From assembly GCA_947579605.1 (NCBI GenBank), contig OX388309.1:20527071-20591070 (forward strand): 64,000 nucleotides of DNA, read 5' to 3'. Numbering within the stretch: position 1 is the first letter of the stretch; each line of letters begins with the position of its first letter. The position numbers were made by a program, and so were the translations under genes. Shown here piece after piece: positions 36,109 through 48,300 of this stretch. This DNA is from Athripsodes cinereus (taxonomy: Eukaryota; Arthropoda; Insecta; Trichoptera; Leptoceridae). The notes below the pieces were generated by a model, which was not told the DNA's origin, did no database searches, and saw nothing but the letters and a program-made list of their open reading frames with translations.

Positions 36109-37280
36109 ATACTTATTCTTTGCTGAGGGCTGAAAAAAAATTGTAAAATATTTATTATAATATCTTTTTCAGGTGTACAGACTCCAACACAGTTATCTGC
36201 CCAAGAAGAAAACCATATTGTAATATTATACAAATTTCGTTGCACATAAAATATTTGTTTGATAAGTTTGATGTTGAAAGGGTCATATTTTTATTTTCAT
36301 TGAATAAACAAATAATATTATTGTATGAAATAACATTCCGCCTCAGATTTTGATTCATATCATATCATGACGTACAAAACACATTTAGATACAAAATAAT
36401 TAACACAATCACTACCTGTTGATGAAGCTTACAATCAAATACACGCTTTTGAAAACAAATGTCACTACTTTAAATTGGGATCTGGCTTTTTAGGATTTCG
36501 TGCTCGTAATGTTTACGAAATCAGTGTTTTAATTATTTATTTATTTTATTTTAAATGATTAACAAACAGATCTCGTAAAATAAAATCTAAATCAGAAAAT
36601 GAAAACCGTAAAGAATACGCTGATCAATACATTCAATAATGCCTACAGTCCTCACTATCAAAGAAATAGCATAAAGAGAGTAGATTAATCTCGATAAGAG
36701 AGAAGTTAGTTGTATTAATCCTGAAGATGATCCCAACAGGCGGATCGAAACTTAGGATGCATATCCAACACAGGCTGAAAACCCATAAATATCGGAAAAC
36801 AAATACGCATTGATAAGTTGGATCTATAATTATGCATATTTGTGTCCAGTTTTAGAAAAATAATTCATGATAAATTCTATGTGTACAGGTTGATAAAGTG
36901 TTACTATAATCTAGTAGATGGTTGAGAGGTATAAATACACATAGGTAGATTTATAGCTAATAATATGTAGAGTGTAGAGTAAGTATACTAAAAGCGGCAT
37001 CAGATATAAGAACTGAAGTAGCGGGTTGAAAACAAGAGAGTATGGTTTCATGTTTCATTGGGATCCGGGTGCCATGTCTTTGGCCTGTCTCCCTCATGCC
37101 GACCTTCGTCCTCACTCCCTCTTTTGATATGTCAGAATATATTTATTATAACTAACATAAAAACTTTTGAACAGAACGAAATAAATGATAAAAAATAATA
37201 TTTAAATATACTGGTAGGTCATATTGATTTGAGAATATTATTTTTTTAATTTGTTAAAAGTATCTAAGTATATAAAAAAA

Positions 37281-37532
37281 ATCTGGAATATTCACTATCA
37301 ATATAGGTGATTATTGCACAAATAAGGATTCACTTCCAAATTTATGACCATCATGTGAATAAAAATCTGGAACATTCACTATCAATATAGGTGATTATTG
37401 CACAAATAAGGATTCACTTCCAAATTTATGACCATCATGTGAATAAAAATCTGGAATATTCACTATCAATATAGGTGATTATTGCACAAATAAGGATTCA
37501 CTTCCAAATTTATGACCATCATGTGAATAATA
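37281..37532. repeat. Tandem repeat, 3 copies of an 84-bp unit
   Basis: The unit begins ATCTGGAATATTCACTATCA, continues through GGTGATTATTGCACAAATAA and ends CCATCATGTGAATAAAA. Starts are at 37281, 37365 and 37449. The copies are almost identical (GGAACATT instead of GGAATATT in copy 2, plus a change at the last junction), which points to recent expansion. Confidence 0.95.
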
Positions 37533-38294
37533 ATCCATCTGGAATTTAGGAAAAAACTTAGATCTTCGATCAAAACTTATCTTTGATAACATGAGTTACA
37601 AATATGTACTTATACAATAAATAATATAATATATCCAGTTTTTCTAGTGTAGAATATATGTATATGTAGGTGTAGGTACACGCAGACATATGATATTTAA
37701 ATGAATTATTATATTATTTAGTTCAGGTTTGTATATGTAATGTGATCTGAGGAGGCAATGTTTATTTGATTTAAACCTTGATGTAATTCAGAAGCTGACA
37801 GTAGAATCTTGCGGGAATATCTGTGGTCAGCGCACCACTAAGTATGTTATAAATACTTTATTATATCACTAGAATGGAATTATTATAATGATATTATTTT
37901 CTTCTTACTTGACACCTGCTATTCATAGCTTTCATGCTTCAGTTGGCGATATTCAAGTTCTATTATAGATTACGATCTAACTTTACGATTCACTATGAAG
38001 AATTTTAAATTGAGATTTTTAATCTTGTTTCTAAGCTATTTCTAAATTTTGATTCTCATATTTTTAATACTCATATCGCTGATTGATCAACGCCTACATA
38101 AAAATAATAAATATTTATTTCTCGTAGTACTTATTCATGTTTAATTCACCAGGATTATTTTGAGATTTATGACATTCAAAGAATAAAAAAAACGATCTAA
38201 AAAATAGAAGTAACTATAATTTCGTGGAAGACTGAGTTTTTGTGAGCAAAAATCTTGAAGCATATGCAGCTTTCGGAACTTATATTTTTTGGGG

Positions 38295-38520
38295 GAGGGG
38301 TGTGAAGAAGCGCGGGCGTCCGAGAACTACATGGCTTGATCATGTAGATCAAATTCTCAAGGACAGCCGTGTTTTGAGTAAGAGAAATCGACGTGCGTGC
38401 ATGAGAAATGGACTGTTGAAGAAGCGAAAGAAGTATGTAAGGACATATCTATATGGCGTTCCGTTCTCTCTGCCTACCCCACTTGGGATACGGCGTGAGG
38501 GAATAGATAGATAGAGAGAG
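38295..38520 (+). mobile_element. LINE 3' fragment, same family, copy 3
   Basis: Encodes KKRGRPRTTWLDHVDQILKD, SKRNRRACMRNG, then after a frameshift the WRSVLSAYPTWDTA equivalent, ending in 'GGGATACGGCGTGAGG' and a (ATAG)n/(GA)n microsatellite tail. The GRPRTTWLDHVDQ block is the best preserved of the three copies. A microsatellite tail instead of poly(A) is typical of RTE-like elements. Confidence 0.75.
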
Positions 38521-39484
38521 ATATTTTTTGAGGCCTTTAAACGATAGTTGCGTATTATTCGAGACTGTAACTATCGATAAACAAATTAATATGATTTTTT
38601 TTATGGAGATTCCCGTTTTTAAAAGTATTTTTATTTATTTTAGAATTTTACAAATAGTTTGTATGCACAAGCACTTTCCGAGACAAAATTTAGTGTTGAC
38701 AAGGTAAAGCGCGAAACCCATGAACATATGTAATGAAACATATTATGTTCATGGTATTTTTTCGAGTAGGTATGTATGTAGTTATTATTTCACTTAAATA
38801 TAAGGAAGTATATTTTTATACACTTTCTTTCAGCTAAATAAAATTTTAGATGAACTGTATATTTATCATGATGATATTTGGAAAAAATAATGTGGGGATC
38901 GAAGACTTTCCCAGGCAATGATATCATCATAGAACATTATCGTCACTTTCTTCATATCCTGTACCAGCATATCACCATACTGTCATCGTGTCATACGAGA
39001 CGATGTGATGCTAAGAATGTAATACTATCGGGACCATATATCTATCTAATGTATTTTTAACATAGTCCAACCTTACCTTGCTAACATAAATCTTTCACAA
39101 TATACTTAGGGAATACTGAAAAGTGTTTCAATAAACTAAACATATATCATTTTACTAAATACCTAAAAAAATAGCTTAGTGCGATTTATTTTTAGTCTTC
39201 GGTTATAGTTTAGTCCTGGTCTTATAAATATCTAATTGTTTACTATTTTTAGATTGTAAAAATTCCACAATTTTGCACTACTGCAAGTTTTGTCAAGCTG
39301 AAAGCTCTTTTATGTTCTGAGAGTCTTACGAGTATATTTTCAAGGCACATAAATTAGGCACAAATTTTGGCGATGTTTAGAAAATGAATTTTTATTTTTT
39401 GAACGAGTATTCACTATTCCTTGTTTTCTACGTATGACTTTAATTATTATTTGTTTGTCTTCTACTTCTTCCTTTTTAAATAGA

Positions 39485-39612
39485 TCTGTAGATCTGTTTT
39501 TATGGCATTGAGGTCTCCTGAGACACAGAGCTTCAGCTTCTCGCCACCTCTTTGCGGGTCTTCCAGATTGGCGAGTTCCTGTTACTTGAGGGAGTCTATC
39601 ACCGTTATCTGT
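39485..39612 (-). mobile_element. Short LINE scrap with GRPAKRW motif
   Basis: The minus strand encodes GDRLPQVTGTRQSGRPAKRW followed by REAEALCLRRPQ. The G-R-P-x-K-R-W core fits LINE C-terminal basic motifs. Flanks are ordinary AT-rich sequence. Confidence 0.5.
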
Positions 39613-39791
39613 TCGTCAGATAAAGAAATAAAACAATAATGTGATTCACCATCAAGCAATAAGTTGTTTGATTTCCTCAACACAGAACCATATTATATGA
39701 ATGCATATATGCCTATATGTATTTAGTATCCAGTTGTGAGATGATATAGGTTTGGAAGGGTAAGTATATATCTAATATAGATATATTATAA

Positions 39792-40047
39792 TCTGTACCT
39801 GAGAGCCATTAGGACTTAAGTGCATTTTTGACAAAAATGCCAAAGTTACGAAAAAAGCGAAAATAACACATTAGTTGTTAGTCTTAAGTACAGAAATGCT
39901 TAGGGTCTATACTATAGGGTCTATGTAATAAGCTGTATATACTATATACAGCTTATTACTAGTATAATGTTGAGATTTTTTCGATTAAAAAATTGAATTT
40001 GAAAATGGCATTTTAGTACTTAAGACTAAATGGCTCTCAGGTACAGA
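39792..40047 (+). mobile_element. 256-bp MITE, copy B
   Basis: Same terminal repeats and internal order as copy A once reversed: AAAAAAGCGAAAATAACACA, AGGGTCTATGTAATAAGCTG, then TGTATATACTATATACAGC. By eye roughly nine bases in ten agree with copy A. It begins directly after ATAA and is followed by TATT. Confidence 0.85.
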
Positions 40048-40087
40048 TATTACTATACTTGATGTATTATGTACCGATATAATGTAG

Positions 40088-40195
40088 AGAGTACAGACCC
40101 TGCCGAGCCGGGCGCAGTAGACAGACGGTAGCTGATGGGCTGATGGCTGTTTAAATGCGATTTCACGGGGATCTGAACAAACGGTGCTCCTCATA
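40088..40195. other. Unexplained GC-raised stretch
   Basis: TACAGACCCTGCCGAGCCGG through TTTCACGGGGATCTGAACAA stands out against AT-rich flanks and begins 40 bp after MITE copy B. A minus frame (MRSTVCSDPREIAFKQPSAH) crosses it, but I recognise no domain. It could be a scrap of an older transposon or a conserved non-coding element. Confidence 0.3.
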
Positions 40196-40554
40196 TTTTT
40201 TGAAGACCATCCGACGCATTCTTATTAAATATAATAATAACACAACACAATATTATTTTCATAAATCTATACAATGATTAAGGTAGGTACCTTATAAAAA
40301 AATCATAATAAATACTATGTATAAAACTGAAGAGCCTCAGGATGTATGAAACTGTATAGAATAAAAAGTTGTTATGGTAAAGTGGTTCGGTTTCTAATCC
40401 TACCTTTCACTGTTATGAGATTTTGTATAATTTCTCATGGTGTCGCTGATTGTTATTGAAATTTGACACATCATAAAATTTTCATTCTGAGAATGTTACC
40501 CCGAGGCTAGTTCATAACATGTTTTATATAGGTATGTATTGTAAGCGGGTACCT

Positions 40555-40818
40555 AAAATTCCGTGGAGCATCAGGGAAAAAATTGGTCTTCCACTCTTTT
40601 TCGTAAGATTCCGAGCGTCCTGTAAAAAGCAGGTTGTCGAACAAATATAAATTACATCTCAAATTCAGCTATGAGGTTTGCTACCCATCCTGAATGTCTT
40701 AATTTTTGTTTGGTACTTAGAGAAAAGCTTGCATGTTTATTACGTGTAGCTAGTCTGATGGCTACCCCACTTATGGGATATGCCGTGATGGTATAGTAGT
40801 AGTAGTTGTAGTAGGTAG
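40555..40818 (+). mobile_element. (TAG)n-tailed repeat family, longest copy
   Basis: Order of blocks: TTGGTCTTCCACTCTTTTTC, CTACCCATCCTGAATGTCTT, GGCTACCCCACTTATGGGAT, ATGCCGTGATGG, then TAGTAGTAGTTGTAGTAG. A microsatellite 3' end with no poly(A) suggests mobilisation by an RTE-like LINE. No ORF motif is visible, so this may be a non-autonomous element or a LINE 3' UTR. Confidence 0.7.
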
Positions 40819-41555
40819 GTTCGTATATAAAGATATATGTAATTTTATTTTCATCACTGCTGTCATGGATTCAGACGTATTATTTGTAATGTACTGTCAA
40901 ATGTTGTTGATCGTATTGAAGATACTTCACAACACTATCACTTACATACTTAAGAATATCAAGAATATGCATAAAATTTTAATAGGTAGTAGACGCGAAC
41001 CAGTCTTTTCTTTCTTTTATTCAGACAAAAGTTGTAACGAGCAAGTGACCGGTAGCTGCTAGCTATATTTTGTTTGTCGGCACCTATGTACATTATAATA
41101 CGAAACACAACTCAAAATTGTTTAGACACTCAAAGAGCGCTCGGCCTCTGTAATAAACTGACCGAATTGTAAAGACTTGAATTCTCGTATATGTATGTAG
41201 ATAATATTATTATGTTGCTGGTGTTCCCATTATGGTTCGTGTAATTATTATTTTAGCAACAATATGTAAACGATACTTTATATTTTCATAACAAAATGTA
41301 TTGTACTCAGTAGGTTTACACGCGTACAATCTTTATCTCTTTTAGACTCTTAGTTGTGACCACACAAGAAGGTCTCAATTATTTTGCAAGATACACAACT
41401 CAAATATTAGTTTAATTTTAACTTGTATAACTAAATCAAGTGGCTACGGCCTTAGTTTGCCTATTTAAAAAATTGATTGTTTTACAAGTTCCATTACATT
41501 TATTATTTATTTACAACTATTAAATATCTCAATATATTTTTCGAGATTTTAAATC

Positions 41556-41700
41556 TTCATATTCATTATTTTATCGGCATTTATTTTTAAAACTTTACTT
41601 GTATAACAATAATTAAACATACGGTTTACATTTTATTAAAATACTACTAAAACTACAAACCGTATTTTAAATCGTTATTCATAGTTATGTATTCACTTTT
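41556..41700. repeat. Degenerate interspersed repeat, copy 1
   Basis: Blocks TTATTTTATCGGCATTTATT, CATACGGTTTACATTTTATT and ACTACAAACCGTATTTTAAA recur in reverse order and strand around 44.7-44.8 kb. ACGGTTT/AAACCGT form a short inverted pair inside the unit. Family unknown. Confidence 0.4.
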
Positions 41701-42457
41701 GCTTTGTTTTCGGGCTAATTTTGTGCATGTGTATTTGATATTCATCCTACATAAATTATTTATTATGTTTCAGTTCACATACGTACTGGATCATCTATGA
41801 AGATGTTAAAGACGATATGTACCTACAAATAAAGATAAATGAAGATGACCTTATTAAATGTATGTACAACTAGAATATACAAACTAACTACATAAACTAA
41901 GTGCCGACATACTCGTATGTATCTCAGATTCGACAATACATACCTACTACATATTCATTATACTCTAGATTATCTTTGTACAATCTATCCGCCGTCTGTA
42001 ATGAAAATAGTTGAATAATAATATTATTATCTACATGCTATCGCTTACGGATTATCTGGGGTTTTATTTTAATATTTTTAATACGTCTTTGTATTGGTGC
42101 CGTCTGCTAAGGACTAACTGTGTGTGGGTGGGAAAGGGATGAACGCAGGGGCGTTTCGTTAAATTATTTATACTGAAAATAATCCTTCACTTATCAATAA
42201 TCCGTTTTTGTATTTACGAGTAGGTATAATTTTATTAAATACTATACTGGAAACGATGTAGGTACCTTTTTTTTAAAAAAAACTATTAAAATATGTTATG
42301 CATTGCTAAGATATGGGAAATATCTTTAAAAATAAGATAGAATGCTTCAGGAGGTTTCTTATCTAGCGCAGATTTGAAAAGACCGATGTAAACATATTAC
42401 AATAAGAAAAAAAAACTTTCAGTCAAATATCTTTTTCTTAACACTACGTTTTCTAAT

Positions 42458-42820
42458 CCAATGCAGTAGAGTGATTGTATGAAAAATAATATATTTATCA
42501 CACTCGTGTGTAGATACATATGTATGAATGAATGTCTCGAGGTTTTCTCAGTGTTTTGTTGTATCGTCTTCTTCTCTTTCGCGAATGCAGCTACGTGAAT
42601 CTCAGATTTTCATTCGAATAATTTCTGATAATGATGGCTAAGCATGTGGACCGAAGCGTCGAATGAAAATCCAGAATTTTTGCAGTTATAATACACCCGA
42701 AGAGAAGAAGACGATGCCACAAAATACCTTAAGACATTTTCACTCGAAAATACCGAAAACCTACGAGAAAAAATAAAATACATTGTTTTTTTGGACGATC
42801 ACACTACTTCACTGAATGTG
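42458..42820. repeat. Large imperfect foldback (about 360 bp)
   Basis: Inner arms TATCGTCTTCTTCTCTTTCG / CGAAGAGAAGAAGACGATG and TCAGATTTTCATTCGAAT / CGTCGAATGAAAATCCAGA are clear. Outer arms ATGCAGTAGAGTGATTGTAT / GATCACACTACTTCACTG continue the pairing. The loop is near 42640. Reads as a MITE or an inverted duplication; no ORF. Confidence 0.65.
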
Positions 42821-44689
42821 AAAATGTAGTGGCGTCCTTGATAATCTCTGCGGCTTCCATACAAAATAATGTAGCATAAATAGAAATTGTTAGTTAACTA
42901 TTTTTTTGCAATATTTTAGTGCCTATATACTACATAGGTGTTTACCTTAGATAGATATCTCGTATTATTGAAAGTGAGATTTTGTTAGATTTTTTTGTCT
43001 AAATATACAAATGTACCCAACACTCGAGGAAATTACATGAGAAGGCATTGTTTTTCAATAAATAATTCTCAATACATTATTAATGTTGAAATCTATATAT
43101 TAAAAATATAAAGCGAAAAAAACCATTTCGCATAGAAATAGATACAACGTACCTACAAGAACAACAAATATATTAGTTATTATCTGGTTCACAATATAAC
43201 TGAAACGAATGTTCTTTTTCTCTCCCCCCCCTACCTTCCTATAAAGAAAGAAAATAATAAGCATTCGTACAGACAACGCAAAAAATGTGTTGGTTTATGT
43301 AATTATTATTGAACCTTTTTTCTTTATCGAAGTCACAAATTCATTGATTACGATTAGCGAAGGTCGTATTGTATTCAAAAAAGGGTTAGCATTTGAATCA
43401 CAAGATTTTACTTAAAAAAAATATTAAAAAAAGTGATATTAAATCACATTAATTGAACGTGTATCTACTTTTTTATACTTCACCGATAAAAGAAAAATTA
43501 TCAGGCAAGTATAAAAATCCCTTTTTTTAAATTAAATATTTTTTACAATACATACTGTTAATAATGTTGTTGAGGGTATAACATTGTTGTGATGAAAAAT
43601 AACATATCGATAGAAGATTAACTATAAGTAATAAGGCCATTGCACCATCGATTCATTGTCGGCAAATTCTTAAAACCTTTTGCGGTACGTTCCTAACATG
43701 AAAGAATAAGTACATTTTTTTAATTATGTACCAACCGATTTGTTCAATATTAAATACAATCATATAAAAGTTATTATTAGTTCATTTTTTATTCATCAAC
43801 AATATCGCACAATAATCACATCATTATGAGCAAAGTTATGCAACTAACACGTTTGTAATACCTATAGTAGGTACGTAACATTATAAAAAAAATAATCGTG
43901 ATAATCATAAGGTTAGAAATAAATCAAAACAAGGAATGAATCAGCATTAATTTAAGTAAAGAGCAAAAATCTAAATATCAATTTTTTGATGTAGGTATAT
44001 CGTATGCCCAAAATTAAAAATCGTAAATTTTGCATGAATATTTTCTTTCGGTTATATCAGCTTAAACAGGCAAATGATGTACTTGAATGTTCAAATATTT
44101 TTTTATATAATCTGGTTTAAAACGTGTATTAAATCTTTAAAATAGAGAGCATTTCTATCACTTGAGTTTATTGTATGGTATACTCTTTCTTCCCTTTCTG
44201 AAGTATAGCTCATGGGGGTGGTGATCATATTTGTGTGTAAACTTGTTAAGCTATTGTGGGGAGAACATGTTTATAAAAGGGAGGATTTGCTTTATACCAG
44301 AGACTAAGTAAAGAAGTACCTACCTAAATTGTTATAATATATTTTTTTGATTTATACATTTATGATGAAACAATTCTTATGTTTTCACCAGAAACCATAT
44401 GAAAAAATAAACGAGTGTTATTTCAAATTTTACAACAAAAATGTATAATGAGATATCATGGTCTTTGTTTGCAGGGATGCCTTCCGGACACATGGATTAT
44501 CAACTGTCTTTTCATCTCATTGATGGTCTTTCAAATGGATTTGTTTACTCTAGAGAGCGATGTGGAGAAGTCTGCGTGGAACCATTCCTTTGATATGTTA
44601 TCGCCAATATCTTCTCCTAAATCTTCCTTTTATAACTTTGTTCTCTTTTATTGATAAAAATTAAAAATACAGTTTATTGTCAAACCCTT

Positions 44690-44812
44690 TTCTCAAAAAA
44701 GTTCACTCGGATCACTTTTGTAAAGTGCTAGTAAAACTATAGACCGTACTTTTAATTGTTATCAATAGATAATATGGAGATTTACAAAATAAATACCGAT
44801 AAAATAATATAA
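44690..44812. repeat. Degenerate interspersed repeat, copy 2
   Basis: GTAAAACTATAGACCGTACT and AAATAAATACCGATAAAATA are the reversed counterparts of the 41.6 kb blocks. Spacing is similar but many positions differ. Confidence 0.4.
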
Positions 44813-45234
44813 TGTCGTCTTCTTCATCTATGCTCATCATCATCATGTGACACTAACAATTGCCCAAAACTATAAAACATGGTTATTGTTTCATACATCT
44901 GAATACCACCCTGTAGTAAAAAAGAGCTCGCTGAGATTTGGTGTTTTGGAGGTGGGAGAAGGGAGGGTTGTTGTAGAGAGGGTAGTGTAGTATGGCGTTA
45001 GCCCTCGGGGTCGTGCGAGATGTTCAATTAAGATTGCGTTTGCTATCGCAGATTGATTTTATATTAGGGGTAAATTGGATATTAGCATAAGTAGTGTACT
45101 TACTACTAAAATCGTTTCCATTCCTCTACTTAATATTAAAGATAAAAATAATTGGAATATTAAAAGTTAAGACAATAATATAATATACCTACTCGTTTAT
45201 TGATTATGTTCCCAATTTATTCATATTATGTATT

Positions 45235-45350
45235 ATGGGTCTGACGATATTAGAAGAGTCGCTGGTAGCTGGTTGCAGAAAGCTCAGGACAAAGATGTCT
45301 GTAGACATATTATGGTAGAGGCTTATTGACAGTAATGGACAGAAATAGCT
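45235..45350 (+). mobile_element. Short LINE C-terminal scrap
   Basis: The plus strand encodes DDIRRVAGSWLQKAQDKDVC RHIMVEAY, matching the loose 'DDI.KVAG..W...AQDR..W..L.EAY' pattern at the extreme C terminus of many insect LINE ORFs. About 85 bp, no tail recognised. Confidence 0.55.
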
Positions 45351-48300
45351 GCATAAGTAAAGTAAGTATTATTATGTATACCAATATATTCATTATATGA
45401 TCATTTCTAAAAAAAATAACATATGTAAGTTGCCTTTATATCAAATATATAGTTTTAATATTAAATGATCCATGGCTTTCATGCTTTCATGGGAAGCAAG
45501 TATTTTCCATTCAGAGCAATATTCTGAACTAATCATTTTACGTCTTCCTACAATATTCTTTGACTTGATTTATTTGAACTGTCGGGATCTTATTAATAAA
45601 ATCAATAATAATAATCTATTTAAAAAAAATCATAGAATCGACAGCTATATTTTTACTTAGTTGTTACTATACAAGTAGATTGTTATTCTTGTCGAGAAAA
45701 TAATATTGGAGTAACGGTTGCAATAACTTTAATTACGCATGTTAATGATATTCTTATCAAAATCATCTATGGAGGGTTAGATATGAGTGCCTAGATGTAA
45801 TATCATGGAATAAAGGGGCCATTTTATCCTACATAGTTAGTAAAGTGGCGTAACACGAGGGCCGCATTGTACGGGGTGAAAGGGCGTTCAATGTCTTGGT
45901 TTTCCCCTTATAATCGTTACTAGCATCTTCTGATTTTTTTGCCTTTTGTACTGCAGGTCTACATATTTAATATTTATGAGTTATTTAATAATATCTTGAA
46001 AATTAGAAATTCCAATTCAGCGCAAGTTTGATGTCCATATTGATTAATCAAAAAATACATATATAAATATAATAATGTTGCCAAAATAGTAGGTAATTAT
46101 TTTCTTGGGGAAAACTCCACTTACTTCGACAAAAATATGGAAATAAAAGCCCAAAGAAGTATATAATGCTAAATATTGAATATTATACCAAAATATCTTT
46201 TATTTTAAATTGAGATATTATTTTTTACTATTATCTATATTTTGTTCTTTTTTTATGATATACACACATAAACTGTATACAGAAGGTGTAGGTACCATCC
46301 TGGGCGTGCATCACTGTTTTCCGTGATTATTATTTGTCATGCTGAGTGTTGGAGACGAAGGTCTAAAACTTGACATCTTAGACAGAATATGACTTGTGGT
46401 CTGGGGACTGACATCATAACTAACTTTTCGAGTATGCGTTGACGTTATGAATAATATACCACTTCTTTTGTTTAAAATATTTCTAGTTGATGATCACTGG
46501 GCCATCACCGTAATTTTCATAAAAGGATCTATTTAACGTTTTCATTTATGGAATAGATTTAGATATTTATCATATGAATATATAAAAAAATATTAGTAAA
46601 AAGGTTTGGTCTAGTTTAAAGCAATTAAAGCGAAATAATGTGTCTCTATATTCGTATAAGATACTTATTGTGAATAGGTACATTTCACTTTTTATTCTGA
46701 TATTCTTCATGTCATCCACTCCTACATCAATGACAAAGAAATTGACAAAATATAGATGATTATTTTCCGAAATAATGGCAAACTTTAATAACATCTATTT
46801 ACCGTTGCTTATTGATGTGAAATGGTTTAGAGCAGACACGTGAAGTGGTAGCTATGTAAGTAATATCACTGTTGCTTGTATTGTTTCAATAAAATTTAAT
46901 GCGCCAATGAAGTGCAATGGTTTCCTTTCGTGAATATTAAGATTGAAAAGTATGCAAAATTTCATTTTATACGTTGATACAATTATGCAAGAGTTGCGTA
47001 AATTTTGTAGGCATCGTTCAACTACTTTTAGATACCTGTGTGAAATTCATCTGTATTATTATTCTCTTAAGGATGTCAACCTGCATTGAGACCATGACAG
47101 ATCTCAGCAGGAAAAATGAAAAAAGCAAATAAAAAAAAGCGAGACGTCATTTAAAAGATTTTATACCTACATATATGTAAAGGACTTAACCAACCCATAC
47201 AACACACGTTATTACCACTCATCAGCGTTGACACTGAATTATAAAACATGAATTATTTTATTAAACTACATAAAATTGATATGTGTGCTATTGAGAAATC
47301 TATTTATAGAGTGATCAAAGATAATAATAATCTGATGCAAAATAGTGACTGAATGTTAGAAATATTAAATGTTTACTGGGGTGGAAGTGAGTTGATTCAT
47401 ATAGGCATTGACATCAGCTCTAGTAGATATATACAATGACAACTTGTATAATATGCATCATTGGGACTATGAAGATAGTATATTAATAATATTTTCTGTC
47501 TAAAATATGTGTACAACGTAGGTATGTATGTGGGTAGACTGTATGACAATGTAGGGTTTGGACCACCGCTAGACTATGTACGAGTAGATCGGATCTCAGA
47601 TAATAGATGGCGGGACTGTGCTAATTCGTGGACGGATTCAGGAAAAAGTGAATATTAAATCCAAATGTGTAGAACAACAAATGAACGGTTTTAAAGAAGC
47701 ACCCATGACTTATCGAAAAAATAAATCTATTCTGAACCTTAAATAAAGAATATGTATTCGCCGAATATACCTATAGGAAAAATATTAATGTATAGGTATA
47801 TTTTAATTTATTAACGTCTCTGTATCGCGTTTCCTGCAAAATGAAGACACCCGTTACTTACTCAGGCACACATATAAGTATTTTTATAATCTAATCATCG
47901 ATTATTTAGATTAATACAAAATAAATTACCACGCGATACGGTCCTGGACAGATAGGAAATAAGAAATATGTATTAATACTTATATAAATAATTAATACGG
48001 ACAAAGTTGATGTATGAACTGCGTTATAAATATAAAATACCTACCTACAATCAATATAGAATTTAACGACCTAAGCAATAGTTACAGTTAACAAAGTTCC
48101 AAATTGTCGTAAGTTAATAGATACTGATTGGATATATAGAAATTGTACTTATTCATGATTTATAATAGATTCATCATGTCATCGATCGCACTGCACTTCT
48201 AAGCAAATGAAATATTCAGTTCCTGGTACATGAGTTTTTAATAATTCATATTTTAAAAACTTCAGGAAACTAGAAGCAATCGAGTCGTCGACTTGTAAAT

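Larger units (their letters stand above)
36121..45230. other. Intergenic block, 36-45 kb
   Basis: Outside the listed repeats nothing genic is visible. At 36715-36765, ATCCTGAAGATGATCCCAAC and AGGCGGATCGAAACTTAGGA look like part of a transposon but could not be placed in a family. Confidence 0.4.

Noticed and set aside
37281..37532. CRISPR-like array
   Set aside because: The 84-bp units are directly adjacent with no unique spacers, and the context is a eukaryotic genome.
38878..39060. 60-codon plus frame MEKIMWGSKT...
   Set aside because: Isolated, no promoter or exon partner, no recognised motif.
44415..44654. 79-codon plus frame, and its opposite strand with KTINEMKRQL
   Set aside because: Higher complexity than its flanks but no domain recognised on either strand; possibly an old transposon.
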